DNA from: Pseudomonadota bacterium
GTDB lineage: Archaea; Thermoplasmatota; SW-10-69-26; JACQPN01; JAJPHT01
DNA: 64,000 nt
Direction: 5' to 3'
Assembly: GCA_021325135.1 (NCBI GenBank)
Contig: JAJPHT010000046.1
Location: 124,001 to 188,000 of the forward strand
In this document: positions 42,361-51,576 of the stretch, one piece after another
Numbering within the stretch: the stretch's first letter is position 1
How the letters are laid out: each line of letters opens with the position of its first letter
Position numbers and translations under genes: made by a program
The notes under the pieces: model-generated
The model's database searches: none
Seen by the model: only the letters and a program-made list of their open reading frames with translations
Told to the model about the DNA's origin: nothing

Positions 42361-45300
42361 ATGCCTTCCGCCGAGCCTTCCCGGGTCAAGGGCCTCCTCG
42401 ACCGCTACGCGCGCCAGCAGCCGCGCCGCGCGCAAGGGGGCCTCGCCAACCTCGCGGGCCTCGACTTCCAGCTTCGCTGCTATCTCGCCGCGTTCGTGGA
42501 GGAGATGGCCTCCTCGTCGGCCGTGGCGCCCGCGGGTGCGCGCTTCCTGGAGGCGCTCTCGGACCTCAGCCTCGTCTCGGACGACGCCGTCGCGTGCGTG
42601 CAGGTGAAGCGCACCCTCACCCGCGCGAGCCTGGCCAAGGCCGCGGAGGAGGCGGTGGCGCTCGACGAGTTCCTGGAGCGCGAGGCGCCCGACCTCCACG
42701 CCGCGTTCCGCTTCGAGGTCGTGGGGCTCCTGGGCCGCGCCGACGGCTTCGCGCCGGGCTGGGAGGGCGTGCAGCTTCCCCACGACGCCGAGGGGCGGGA
42801 GGCAAGGCAGGCCCGCTTCGAGCGCATGCTCGCGCAGGGGAAGCTCGCGCCCCCGCGCCTGGAGCCCGACCCGTGGTGGCGCGTCATCGCCGCCGCATGG
42901 CCCGTGCTGGACGAGCCGTTCGCCTTCGCCCGCGAGGCGCTGGACATCTGCCTGCGCCGCGGCCTCGACCCCTCGGGCGCGGAGCGCACGCGCGACGAGG
43001 TCGCCGAGGCGTTCGCGCGGCGCCGCCGGGACGCGGGGCTCATGGGCATGTGCCTGAGGCCCGAGGACGTGGCGGCGGACGCCCACCAGTCGCGCGAGAC
43101 CGTGCTGGGGCAGCGGCCCACCCTGGCTCACCTGCGCGACGGACGCTTCATGGAGCGTCCCGAGCGCGTGGACGCCGCGCTGGCGGAGTTGGACAGGCAC
43201 GTGGCGGAGCGCGACCTGCGCCAGGAGCCCTACATCCACGCCCTCTGGATCGAAGGCCGCTCGGGCAACGGGAAGAGCGTGCTCCTCCTGAAAGCCATGC
43301 GCCGCCTCGTCGAGGAGCGCGCGGCGCCCGTGATCTGGCTCGACGACGCCAGCGAGCAGCTTCTGCCCCTCCTCCAGACGTGGGCCCGCCTGCCGGAGGG
43401 CTCCATGGGGCTCTGCTACGTCTTCGTCGACGACTTCTACTCGCCCAACAAGCGCGCCGACATCGGCTTGCCCGAGATCGCGCGCCTGCTGCGGCGCAAG
43501 GACCGCTCCGACTGGCCGGTGCTGGTCACGTGCGGGCCCCCCGAGCAGCGCCTGGAGTGGGCCGCCAGCGGGCAGGACGAGGTCTTCCGCGTCGCCCACT
43601 GGCTCCTGCCCCCCGCCGAGGCCGACGAGCGCGAGGGGCTGCGCGGCTGGTTCCGCGAGCGCACGGGCGTCGAGAGGCGCGCGGGCGCCGCCTTCGGGGA
43701 GAACGACGGCCTCATGATCTCCATGATGTTCGAGATGCGCGAAGGGGACATGGTGGAGTTCGGCCGCCGCTTCCACCAGCGCCTCAGCGACCTCAACCTC
43801 GTGGACTCCATCATCCAGCCCCTGGCCCTCAACCGCCTCTACATCTGGGCGCCGGGCCGCTGGCTGGACGAGTCGCAGAGCGACGCGCTGCGCCGCCTCA
43901 ACCAGGACCGCGACTTCTCCTTCCTCTCCTTCCGCGGCCGCCCCGACACCTACATCCGCATCACGCACCCGCACCTGAGCGACGGCATCTACAACGCGGT
44001 GCGGAGCCGCGCGGACGGCATCGTGCGGGCGCGCGACCTGCACCGCGCCTTCGAGCGCAGCCTGGACACGGACCCCACCGTCGCGCACCTCGTCCTCGAA
44101 CGGGTCGCGCGGCAGCACGAGCGCCTCGCCTCGCTGGACGAGGGCGAATTGGCGCGCGGCATGGCCGCCGCGTGGCGCGCGTGGCTGGCCCGCGGCGGCG
44201 CCGCCGGCTTCCACGCCGCGCCCATGTGGACGAACTGGGCCGTCTGGAGCGCGCGCCAGCCCGAGGTCGCCGCCCTCCTGGGCGAGGCCCCCTCCGAGCA
44301 TGCGGCGCGGGCGCTCCACGAGGGGCACCCCTACTGGTCCACCCTTTGGGAGCGGCTCGCGACGCTGCCCCCGGAGGCGATGGGCCCCGCGACGCGCGCC
44401 CGCCTCCTGGAGCGGGGCCACCGTTGGCTGCGCGGCAACGAGGCGCGCCCGGAATGGACGTTCGTGTGGCGCCTCCTGGTGGACTCGCCCCCGGAGAGCC
44501 TCCCTGCGGGCATCGGACGAAGCGACCTCCTGCTCCAGGGGCTCGGCTGGCTCGCGGGGCGCGAGGACCGCCCCGAGTTCCCCTACGTCTGGCGCCGGCT
44601 CGTGGAGTTGCGCGACGCGCTGCCGGACGCGGCCGCCCTCGACGGCGTCCTGCGCCGGGGAGAAGGATGGCTCGCGGGCCACGAGGATCGGTTCGCCTGG
44701 TCGCGCATCTGGGAGGCGCTGCTGGACCTGCGCGCCCAGGCCGCGCCCGAGCGCGCCCGCCTGCTGCGGCAAGGACGGGAATGGCTTGCCGGCCGCGAGG
44801 AGCGCCCCGAGTGGAATTTCGTCTGGAAGCGCCTCCTGGACCTGCGCGCCGAGCTTCCTCCCGGCGAGGGGGACGATCTGGCCCGCGAAGGGCGTCTCTG
44901 GCTGGTGGGGCGCGAAGAGAGCGCCCAGTGGCCCCACGTCTGGCAGAAGCTCCTGGAGACGGACCTCCCCGCGGACGTGCCGCGGAGGGACCTGCTCCTG
45001 CTGGGCCTGGGGTGGCTGCAGGGGCGCGCCGACCGCCCCGAGTGGAGCTTCGTGTGGCGCCGGCTGGTGGAAGCGCGCCGGGAGCTCTCCGGTGGGGACG
45101 CGCTGTTGATCGAGGGGCAGGCCTGGCTCTCGGGCCGCGAGGGGAACCCCGCGTGGAGCTTCGTGTGGCAAGCCCTCGCGCAGGAGCGCCAAGGGCTCCC
45201 CGCGACGGGCTCCACGGCGCTCCTGGAGGAGGGGTTCCGCTGGCTCCAGGGGCGCGAGGAGCGCCCCGAGTGGGCGTACGTGTTGCAAGCCCTCGTGGAC

Positions 45301-46695
45301 CTCGGGCCCGACCTGCCCCCCGGCATCCCTCTCTCGCATCTCGTCGAGGCGGCTCTGGGGTGGGCGGCGAAGCGGCGCGCCAGGCCCGACTGGTGGCCGC
45401 TCTGGCGGAAGGTCGCCGACGGCTGCGCCCTGCTCCCGCCGGGGCCCCTGCGGGACGCGGTCCTCGCCGAAGGGAGCCAGTGGCTCGCGGAGCACCAGGA
45501 TCGCCCGGAGTGGTGCTTCGTCTGGCAACGGCTCGTGGACCTCCAGGCGAAGATCGCGCCGGAGGCCGACCTCGGCCCGATCCTGCGCCAGGGGCTCGCG
45601 CGGCTCCGGGGCGGCGAGGACCGCCCCGAATGGACGCACGTGTGGAGGACGCTCGTGGACCTGCGCGCGCACATGCCGGACCAGGCGCAGGTCGCGCCGC
45701 TCCTGGAGTCCGGCCACCGCTGGCTCGCAGGCCGCGAGGAGCGCCCTGGGTGGGGCTTCGTGTGGCAGCGGCTGGTCTGGCTGCGCGACGAGCTTCCCCC
45801 TTCGATCCCCTTGGATGACCTGCTCCTGAAGGGCCGCGAGTGGCTTTCGGGCCGCGAGGGGGACCGGTCGTGGTCGTACGTGTGGGAGAGCCTGGCGGAC
45901 GTCGGGAGGGAGCGCCACGGCGAGGCGGAGTTCAGCCGTCTGCTGGTCTTGGGGCATGGATGGCTCCCGGGGAACGAGGACCGCCCGGATTGGAGCTACA
46001 TCTGGCGCAAGCTGCGCCGGGGGAGCGCGGACCTTCCGGGCACCCTCGACCACGACGCGCTGCTCGCCACCGGGCGCCGTTGGCTCTGCGACGGGCCGCC
46101 CCGCGGGGAGTGGCCCCTCGTCTGGCTTTCCCACCACAAGGACAAGGCGACAGGCCCCGAGGACCGGGCCTTCCTGGGCGACCTGGCGTGGGCCTGGCTC
46201 CAGCGGCCGGAGAGCCGCGCGCGCCCCGAGTGGACCCAGGTGTGGAGGACCTGCTGCAGGGCGGGCCGCCGGGACCCGGCGTTCATGGAGGCGGGCTGGG
46301 CGCGCCTCCTCGCGCATCCTGACGCCGTGGAGGCCCCGATGCTTGCGGGCGAGCTCGTGTCGGCCTCCAGGAAACCGGGCGCCTGGGCTCCGCCCGCGGA
46401 CCTCAGGGCGTGGACGCACGCGTGGCTCCGGGCGAACCCCGACAACCCCAGCTGGGCGCCCCTCTGGCGCGCCCTTTGGGGCGCGGAGAGGTCCGAGGCG
46501 AGCGCGCGGCTCGCCCTCGAATGGCTCGCCGGAGGCGCCGCCCCGGGGCGGACGGGCTCCGTCGTGAAGCGTCTCTGCCGCGAGCCGCCGCCCGACGTGC
46601 GCGCCATGCTGGAGGCGTGGCTTGCGCTCCACCCCGAGTCCCCCTTCGCCGCGCCCCTGCGCGAGGCGCTGGAGCAGCCGGCCCCGCAGGCGTGA
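42361..46695 (+). CDS. Nuclease-STAND ATPase with ~20 tandem sensor-like repeats (antiviral-type)
   Basis: 1,444 residues in one frame. Residues 1-120 look like a PD-(D/E)xK nuclease of the DUF4297 sort: NLAGLDFQLRCYLAAFVEE, then FLEALSDLSLVSDDAVACVQVKRT with Glu64, Asp75 and the QVK motif at 81-83. A P-loop ATPase follows: IEGRSGNGKSVLLLKAM (Walker A, Lys305) and LCYVFVDDFYSP (Walker B, Asp357-Asp358). From about residue 680 to the end there are about 20 repeats of 38-40 residues, consensus LLxxGxxWLxGREDRPEWxFVWxRLVDLRxELP, a helical solenoid. This order (nuclease, STAND, repeat sensor) matches the Avs class of antiviral NTPases, in which the repeats bind a phage protein and the nuclease is then activated. 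No partner gene is adjacent. DNA codon use equals its neighbours. Confidence 0.85.
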   Translation: MPSAEPSRVKGLLDRYARQQPRRAQGGLANLAGLDFQLRCYLAAFVEEMASSSAVAPAGARFLEALSDLSLVSDDAVACVQVKRTLTRASLAKAAEEAVALDEFLEREAPDLHAAFRFEVVGLLGRADGFAPGWEGVQLPHDAEGREARQARFERMLAQGKLAPPRLEPDPWWRVIAAAWPVLDEPFAFAREALDICLRRGLDPSGAERTRDEVAEAFARRRRDAGLMGMCLRPEDVAADAHQSRETVLGQRPTLAHLRDGRFMERPERVDAALAELDRHVAERDLRQEPYIHALWIEGRSGNGKSVLLLKAMRRLVEERAAPVIWLDDASEQLLPLLQTWARLPEGSMGLCYVFVDDFYSPNKRADIGLPEIARLLRRKDRSDWPVLVTCGPPEQRLEWAASGQDEVFRVAHWLLPPAEADEREGLRGWFRERTGVERRAGAAFGENDGLMISMMFEMREGDMVEFGRRFHQRLSDLNLVDSIIQPLALNRLYIWAPGRWLDESQSDALRRLNQDRDFSFLSFRGRPDTYIRITHPHLSDGIYNAVRSRADGIVRARDLHRAFERSLDTDPTVAHLVLERVARQHERLASLDEGELARGMAAAWRAWLARGGAAGFHAAPMWTNWAVWSARQPEVAALLGEAPSEHAARALHEGHPYWSTLWERLATLPPEAMGPATRARLLERGHRWLRGNEARPEWTFVWRLLVDSPPESLPAGIGRSDLLLQGLGWLAGREDRPEFPYVWRRLVELRDALPDAAALDGVLRRGEGWLAGHEDRFAWSRIWEALLDLRAQAAPERARLLRQGREWLAGREERPEWNFVWKRLLDLRAELPPGEGDDLAREGRLWLVGREESAQWPHVWQKLLETDLPADVPRRDLLLLGLGWLQGRADRPEWSFVWRRLVEARRELSGGDALLIEGQAWLSGREGNPAWSFVWQALAQERQGLPATGSTALLEEGFRWLQGREERPEWAYVLQALVDLGPDLPPGIPLSHLVEAALGWAAKRRARPDWWPLWRKVADGCALLPPGPLRDAVLAEGSQWLAEHQDRPEWCFVWQRLVDLQAKIAPEADLGPILRQGLARLRGGEDRPEWTHVWRTLVDLRAHMPDQAQVAPLLESGHRWLAGREERPGWGFVWQRLVWLRDELPPSIPLDDLLLKGREWLSGREGDRSWSYVWESLADVGRERHGEAEFSRLLVLGHGWLPGNEDRPDWSYIWRKLRRGSADLPGTLDHDALLATGRRWLCDGPPRGEWPLVWLSHHKDKATGPEDRAFLGDLAWAWLQRPESRARPEWTQVWRTCCRAGRRDPAFMEAGWARLLAHPDAVEAPMLAGELVSASRKPGAWAPPADLRAWTHAWLRANPDNPSWAPLWRALWGAERSEASARLALEWLAGGAAPGRTGSVVKRLCREPPPDVRAMLEAWLALHPESPFAAPLREALEQPAPQA

Positions 46696-46698
46696 TCG

Positions 46699-48528
46699 TC
46701 AGCTTTCCTCGGCGCTCTCGACGCGCTTGTGCCCCTGCTGCTTGAACATGGAGATGATCTCGTCCAGCGTGGTCGCCTCCTCGGGCTTCTTGTCGTCGCG
46801 CACCTTCCCGGTGAAGCGCGGGAAGCGCACGGAGAGCCCGGCCTCCTCCTTGAGGACGCCCCAGCCGGCGGTGTGCAGGGGCGAGAGCGTCAGCTCGGCG
46901 CCCACGACCTCCAGCACCTTCACGGGGGCGAACCACGCGTCGGCGGCGATCCTCGCGCGCACGCGGGGGTGGGGCCCCCCCTCGTGCTGATAGCTTTTCA
47001 GCTCCTCGGTCATGGCCTGGAGCGTGGCGTCGTCGAAGCCGGTGCCCAGCTTGCAGATGGTCTCGAAGACGTCCTCCTCGGGGTTGTACGAGGCCATGAT
47101 GAGGGCGCCGTACCAGCCCGCGCGCCGGCCGCGCCCCGCGATGGCGCCCACCACCACGAGGTCCAGCGAGTCCTGGAGCTCGCTGCTGTACTCGCGCTTG
47201 TACTTGATCCATTGATAGCCCCGCGAGCCGGCCTTGTAGAAGCTGTCAGGGCCGACGCTCTTGACCATGATGCCCTCGGCGCCTTCGGCGACGCTCTGCT
47301 CGAAGAAGGCGACGACCTCCTCGGGGGTCGTGACGCGCTTCGCGCGGGAAAGCTGGATGCGCTCGAGCCCCTCCTCGTCGGCGCCGCGCGCGAGGTCGAA
47401 GCTGCGCGTCAGCGCCTCGCGGCGCTCGGGGAGCGGCTTCTCCGTGAGGTCCTCGCCGTCCAGGAGGAGGCAGTCGAAGAGGAAGAGCGTCACGGGCACC
47501 TCCGCGATGACCTCCTCCACGTTCTTCCTGCCGCGGCGCTTCGCCACCTCCTGGAAGGGCTTCATGTCGCCCGTCTGCGGGTCCACCGCGACGACCTCGC
47601 CCTCCACGATGGCCTCGCGGCCGCGGAACGACTCGCGCAGATAGCCCGCGACGTCGGGGAACTGCCGCGTGAGGTCCTCCAGCCGCCGGCTGTAGAAATG
47701 GATGGCGCCCTGCGCCGGGATGTGCGCCTGGAGGCGCAGCCCGTCGTACTTCAGCTCGCAGAGCCCCTCGCCGCCCATCTTGGCGAGGATCTCCTCGGGC
47801 GTGGGCAGGCGCTCCGCGAGCATGGCGCGCATGGGCACGCCCACCTGCGCGCGCATCTCCTCCACCGCCGCGAGGCCGCCCTTGAGCAGCGTCTCGCCCA
47901 CGAGGCCCAGGTCGCTGCACACGTTGTACGCGCGCTCCAGGTCGGGGCGGTACTCCTTGGTGGCGAAGGCCGCCGCCATGGCGTCGAGGATCGTCATGTC
48001 CGCGATTCCCAGGCGCAGCTTCCCCGTGACGGTGCGCACGAGGTAGCGCGCCTCGCGGGGGCTCGCGCGGGCGAGGAGCTTCTGGAGGAGCGAGAGCTTG
48101 CCCGACTGCGAGCCGGCGCCCGCGGAGCGCGCGATCTCGTGGAAGCGCTCGAACACCTCGGTGACGGGCATGGAGGCCTGCGGCTGGTTCTCCTCGGCGA
48201 AGAGGCTCGCCTGGCGCCGGCGCGCCTTGCGCTGCGAGAGCACCTCGAAGGCCGCGTCGCCCAGGTCGCCCGCCTTGTGGTACGCCTTGGTGAGGTCCTC
48301 CTCGGAGACGCCGGTGGACTCGTGGAGCGCGCGCATGACGAGCTTCTCCGCGACGCCAAGCTCGATGCCCTCGAAGTCGGCCGCCAGCTGCCCGCGGGTG
48401 AGGTACACGACCGCGCGCAGGTCGCCGTCCGCCTCGCGCAGCAGCTCCACGAGGATGTCCGTCATCTCCAGGCGCTTGGTCGTCTCCTCCAGCCGCTCGT
48501 AGAACTGGCAGAGGCGCTCGTAGTCCAC
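46699..48528 (-). CDS. lig: ATP-dependent DNA ligase
   Basis: 609 residues from GTG 48528 (MDYERLCQFYERLEETTKRLEMTDILVELL, the normal archaeal ligase N-terminus; a GTG nine bases earlier is possible but lies too near the TATA-like box). The DNA-binding domain is followed by the adenylation domain with the nucleotide-accepting lysine in CELKYDGLRLQAH (about Lys259), then VEGEVVAVD, LFLFDCLLLDGED, GIMVKS and YQWIKYK (motifs III-V), and an OB-fold domain (LDLVVVGAIAGRGRRAGWYGALIMA). It seals nicks in replication and repair. The gene converges with the STAND gene, 3 bases apart. Confidence 0.97.
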   Translation of the reverse strand: MDYERLCQFYERLEETTKRLEMTDILVELLREADGDLRAVVYLTRGQLAADFEGIELGVAEKLVMRALHESTGVSEEDLTKAYHKAGDLGDAAFEVLSQRKARRRQASLFAEENQPQASMPVTEVFERFHEIARSAGAGSQSGKLSLLQKLLARASPREARYLVRTVTGKLRLGIADMTILDAMAAAFATKEYRPDLERAYNVCSDLGLVGETLLKGGLAAVEEMRAQVGVPMRAMLAERLPTPEEILAKMGGEGLCELKYDGLRLQAHIPAQGAIHFYSRRLEDLTRQFPDVAGYLRESFRGREAIVEGEVVAVDPQTGDMKPFQEVAKRRGRKNVEEVIAEVPVTLFLFDCLLLDGEDLTEKPLPERREALTRSFDLARGADEEGLERIQLSRAKRVTTPEEVVAFFEQSVAEGAEGIMVKSVGPDSFYKAGSRGYQWIKYKREYSSELQDSLDLVVVGAIAGRGRRAGWYGALIMASYNPEEDVFETICKLGTGFDDATLQAMTEELKSYQHEGGPHPRVRARIAADAWFAPVKVLEVVGAELTLSPLHTAGWGVLKEEAGLSVRFPRFTGKVRDDKKPEEATTLDEIISMFKQQGHKRVESAEES

Positions 48529-48550
48529 GCTGGGCACTTGGCCTCCGCCC

Positions 48551-48558
48551 GGATATGC
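48551..48558 (-). promoter_or_regulatory. TATA-like box of the ligase gene
   Basis: GCATATCC on the minus strand, 25 bases before GTG 48528, which supports that start codon over GTG 48537. Confidence 0.45.
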
Positions 48559-48578
48559 CCTTGCCCGGGCGCGGGTCC

Positions 48579-48812
48579 CTACTCGTGGGAGCGCAGCGCG
48601 CGGTGGTGCAGCTCCACGACGCGCTCGAAGCCCCACGCGACGATGACGAGGCCCACCAGCGCGACCGCGCGCCCCGCCACGTCCAGCGCGGGCGTCGCGT
48701 AGCGGAGCCCCACGTTCACGAGCGCGGCCAGCTGGGAGAGGCCCATGAGCGTCCAGCCGAGCAGGCGCAGGCGCACGAGGCGGTGCTCCGCCCGGATCAC
48801 GCTGGCCGCCAT
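48579..48812 (-). CDS. small membrane protein (77 aa)
   Basis: Two transmembrane helices: LVRLRLLGWTLMGLSQLAALVNVGLRYA and AGRAVALVGLVIVAWGFERVVELHH, with a basic N-terminus. It starts MAASVIRAEHRL. No family recognised. It lies 50 bases before the ligase start on the same strand, so both could be from one promoter. Confidence 0.6.
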   Translation of the reverse strand: MAASVIRAEHRLVRLRLLGWTLMGLSQLAALVNVGLRYATPALDVAGRAVALVGLVIVAWGFERVVELHHRALRSHE

Positions 48813-48858
48813 CGCTCCCCCTGGGCCGCGGGGGGCGTTTCTTCTCTGCGGCCGAAGC

Positions 48859-49224
48859 ATGGGCGAGAAAGGCCAAGGGCGCGGCGCGCGAGGTCCCCGC
48901 ATGGACGACAAGGCGTCGACGCGCCCCCGGGGCCGCGCGCGGCCGGACCCCGGGAGGCCCGATCACCAGCCCGGCCTCGATGACGCGCCCGGCGCGCCCG
49001 CGGCGAGCCCGCTGGGCCGCGGCGCGAACCCGGGCACGGTCCCCGACACGTACCCCCTCGCCGATCCGCGCGGCAGCATCGCGGGCCTGCGCGGCATGGA
49101 CGTGCCTGGCGCGCGGGGCGGGCCCTCGGGCTTCGAGGACCGCGAGAACGAGGACGTGACGCCCCGCGCGCGGCGAGGCGCGACCGAGGGCATCCAGTCC
49201 GAGGACAACGAGGCGGAGCGCTGA
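48859..49224 (+). CDS. hydrophilic, disordered hypothetical protein
   Basis: 121 residues (or 107 from the ATG at 48901), very rich in Gly, Arg, Asp and Pro: TYPLADPRGSIAGLRGMDVPGARGGPSGFEDRENEDVTPRARRGATEGIQSEDNEAER. No signal, no hydrophobic core. It looks like an intrinsically disordered stress-type protein. No family recognised, and selection on the frame cannot be tested here. Confidence 0.4.
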   Translation: MGEKGQGRGARGPRMDDKASTRPRGRARPDPGRPDHQPGLDDAPGAPAASPLGRGANPGTVPDTYPLADPRGSIAGLRGMDVPGARGGPSGFEDRENEDVTPRARRGATEGIQSEDNEAER

Positions 49225-49974
<750 letters not shown>

Positions 49975-50012
49975 GCAGCGCGCAGCCGTGCGGCCTCGGA
50001 TGAGGGTTTGCG

Positions 50013-50040
50013 GAAAAAAGGGGCGGTCCCGAGCGGGACC
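50013..50040 (-). terminator. hairpin and U-run ending a minus-strand transcript
   Basis: GGTCCCGAGCGGGACC (50025-50040) is a 6-bp stem on the minus strand followed by a run of six U (AAAAAA at 50014-50019 on plus). It lies 4 bases after the small ORF stop at 50045, and so ends the transcript of the hydroxyacyl-CoA dehydrogenase/VOC operon. Confidence 0.6.
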
Positions 50041-50044
50041 CGGG

Positions 50045-50176
50045 CTACTTCTTGGCGTTGGCCTTGGTCATGTGAAGGATGAGCATGGCCTCGCCACTCG
50101 TATCATCAATCACGCCCGGAACGTCGTCCGCGCAGGTATTGAGAGTTGCGGTTCGACCCCCGACGCGACCCGTCAC
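50045..50176 (-). CDS. possible small ORF (43 aa) before the terminator
   Basis: GTG 50176 gives MTGRVGGRTATLNTCADDVP and ends GEAMLILHMTKANAKK. It fits because the stop is followed immediately by a terminator, as at 32739, but it has no clear RBS, and the segment may be only a leader or the remains of a longer gene. No family recognised. This is the only content in the 234-base gap 49975-50208. Confidence 0.3.
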   Translation of the reverse strand: MTGRVGGRTATLNTCADDVPGVIDDTSGEAMLILHMTKANAKK

Positions 50177-50208
50177 TTTGACGGCGGCTGGCGGCCTGTG
50201 CGCTCCCG

Positions 50209-50583
50209 CTAACGCTGGATGAGCAGGAACTCGTTGCCGTCCGGATCGGCGATGGTCGCGTAGGTGGGGCCCCAGGGCGCCTTCCAGGCCTCGTCCACGA
50301 TGTGGCCGCCGCGCTTGCGGATCTCCTCCGCGCTGGCCTTGGCGTCGCGGGCGGTGAACATGACGCCCGTGATGGTGCCCGGCGGCCTGCCCGGCTCGTT
50401 GGGGCGCATGACGTGGGCGACGAGGGTCGCGCCGCCGGGGATCTGCCAGACGCCGCGCCCGTCGCCCTCCTCCCAGGAGAGCTCCTTGAGCCCCAGCACG
50501 CGGGAGTAGAACTCGCGGGCCTTGCCCTTGTTCGGCTCGGTGAGGTGGACCGTGATCGCGTCGAGCCCCTGGATGACGTCCAT
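50209..50583 (-). CDS. VOC-family protein (glyoxalase superfamily)
   Basis: 124 residues. LDAITVHLTEPNKGKAREFYSRVLGLKELSWEEGDG and TITGVMFTARDAKASAEEIRKRGGHIVDEAWKAPWGPTYATIADPDGNEFLLIQR are the two modules. ADPDGNEFLLIQR is typical of the bleomycin-resistance/dihydroxybiphenyl dioxygenase superfamily. A possible role is as an epimerase for methylmalonyl-CoA, since acyl-CoA genes surround it, but the key active-site pattern was not checked. It follows the dehydrogenase gene by 28 bases. Confidence 0.8.
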   Translation of the reverse strand: MDVIQGLDAITVHLTEPNKGKAREFYSRVLGLKELSWEEGDGRGVWQIPGGATLVAHVMRPNEPGRPPGTITGVMFTARDAKASAEEIRKRGGHIVDEAWKAPWGPTYATIADPDGNEFLLIQR

Positions 50584-50611
50584 GCGTCCCCGGCACGCGC
50601 GGGGGACCGCT

Positions 50612-51466
50612 TCAAGGCCACCGGTAGAAGCCCTGCCCCGACTTCTGGCCCAGCCTCCCCTCGGCCACCATGCGGCGCAGCAGCGCGGGCGGCTCGAAGC
50701 GCCGGCCCAGCGTCTTCGAGAGGCCCTCGGCGATGTGCAGGCGCACGTCGAGGCCCACCAGGTCCGTGAGCCGCAGCGGCCCCATGGGGTGGTTGTAGCC
50801 CAGCGTCATCGCCTTGTCGATGTCCTCGGGGCTCGCCACGTCCTCCTCCACCATGCGGATGGCCTCCAGGCCCAGCGTGACGCCCAGGCGCGAGGTGGCG
50901 AAGCCGGGCGAGTCGCGCACGACGATGGGCTCCTTGCCCATGCGGCGCGCGAGGTCCACCACGGCGGCGGCCGCGGCGTCCGACGTCGCGGGCGCGCGCA
51001 CGACCTCGACCAGCTTCATCACGGGGACCGGGTTGAAGAAGTGCATGCCCACGACGCGGCCGCGCTCCGCCTCGGGCAGGCCCGCCGCGATCTCCGCGAT
51101 GGGCAGGCTCGACGTGTTGCTGGCCAGCACCGCGTGGCGCGGCGCGAGGCGCAGCGCGTCGGCGAGCACGCCGCGCTTGAGGTCCATCCGCTCGGGCACG
51201 GCCTCCACCACGAGGTCCGCCTGCTGGAGCGCGGCGGGGAGGTCCGTGGTGGGCCGCACGCGGGCGAGCGCGGCGTCGGCCTCCTCGCGCGTGGCCTTCC
51301 CCTTCTCCACGGCCTTCTCCAGGCTCTTCCGGATGCCCGCGAGGCCCTTCTCCACGGCGGCGTCGTTCACGTCGCGCAGCGCCACCTCCGCGCCCGCGAG
51401 CGCGGCGACCTGCGCGATGCCGTGGCCCATGGTGCCCGCGCCCAGGACGGTGACGTGGCGGATCAT
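50612..51466 (-). CDS. 3-hydroxyacyl-CoA (3-hydroxybutyryl-CoA) dehydrogenase
   Basis: 284 residues, the size of monofunctional HBD enzymes. HVTVLGAGTMGHGIAQVAALAG is the NAD loop, SNTSSLPIAEIAAGL and VVGMHFFNPVPVMKLVEVV hold the catalytic His-Glu pair, and DSPGFATSRLGVTLGLEAIRMVEEDVASPEDIDKAMTLGYNHPMGPLRLTDLVGLD is the C-terminal dimer domain. It oxidises 3-hydroxyacyl-CoA with NAD in beta-oxidation or works in reverse in butyryl-CoA or PHA pathways. Operon with the VOC gene. Confidence 0.94.
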   Translation of the reverse strand: MIRHVTVLGAGTMGHGIAQVAALAGAEVALRDVNDAAVEKGLAGIRKSLEKAVEKGKATREEADAALARVRPTTDLPAALQQADLVVEAVPERMDLKRGVLADALRLAPRHAVLASNTSSLPIAEIAAGLPEAERGRVVGMHFFNPVPVMKLVEVVRAPATSDAAAAAVVDLARRMGKEPIVVRDSPGFATSRLGVTLGLEAIRMVEEDVASPEDIDKAMTLGYNHPMGPLRLTDLVGLDVRLHIAEGLSKTLGRRFEPPALLRRMVAEGRLGQKSGQGFYRWP

Positions 51467-51576
51467 CGGCCGGCGCACGCGGAAGCGCGCGAAAAGGCTT
51501 TCGCGGGGCGAAAGGCCAACCCCCTTGCGCCGCCCGCGACAACTCTCCTCCACAATCCCCTTCCCCTGGTCGCGGC

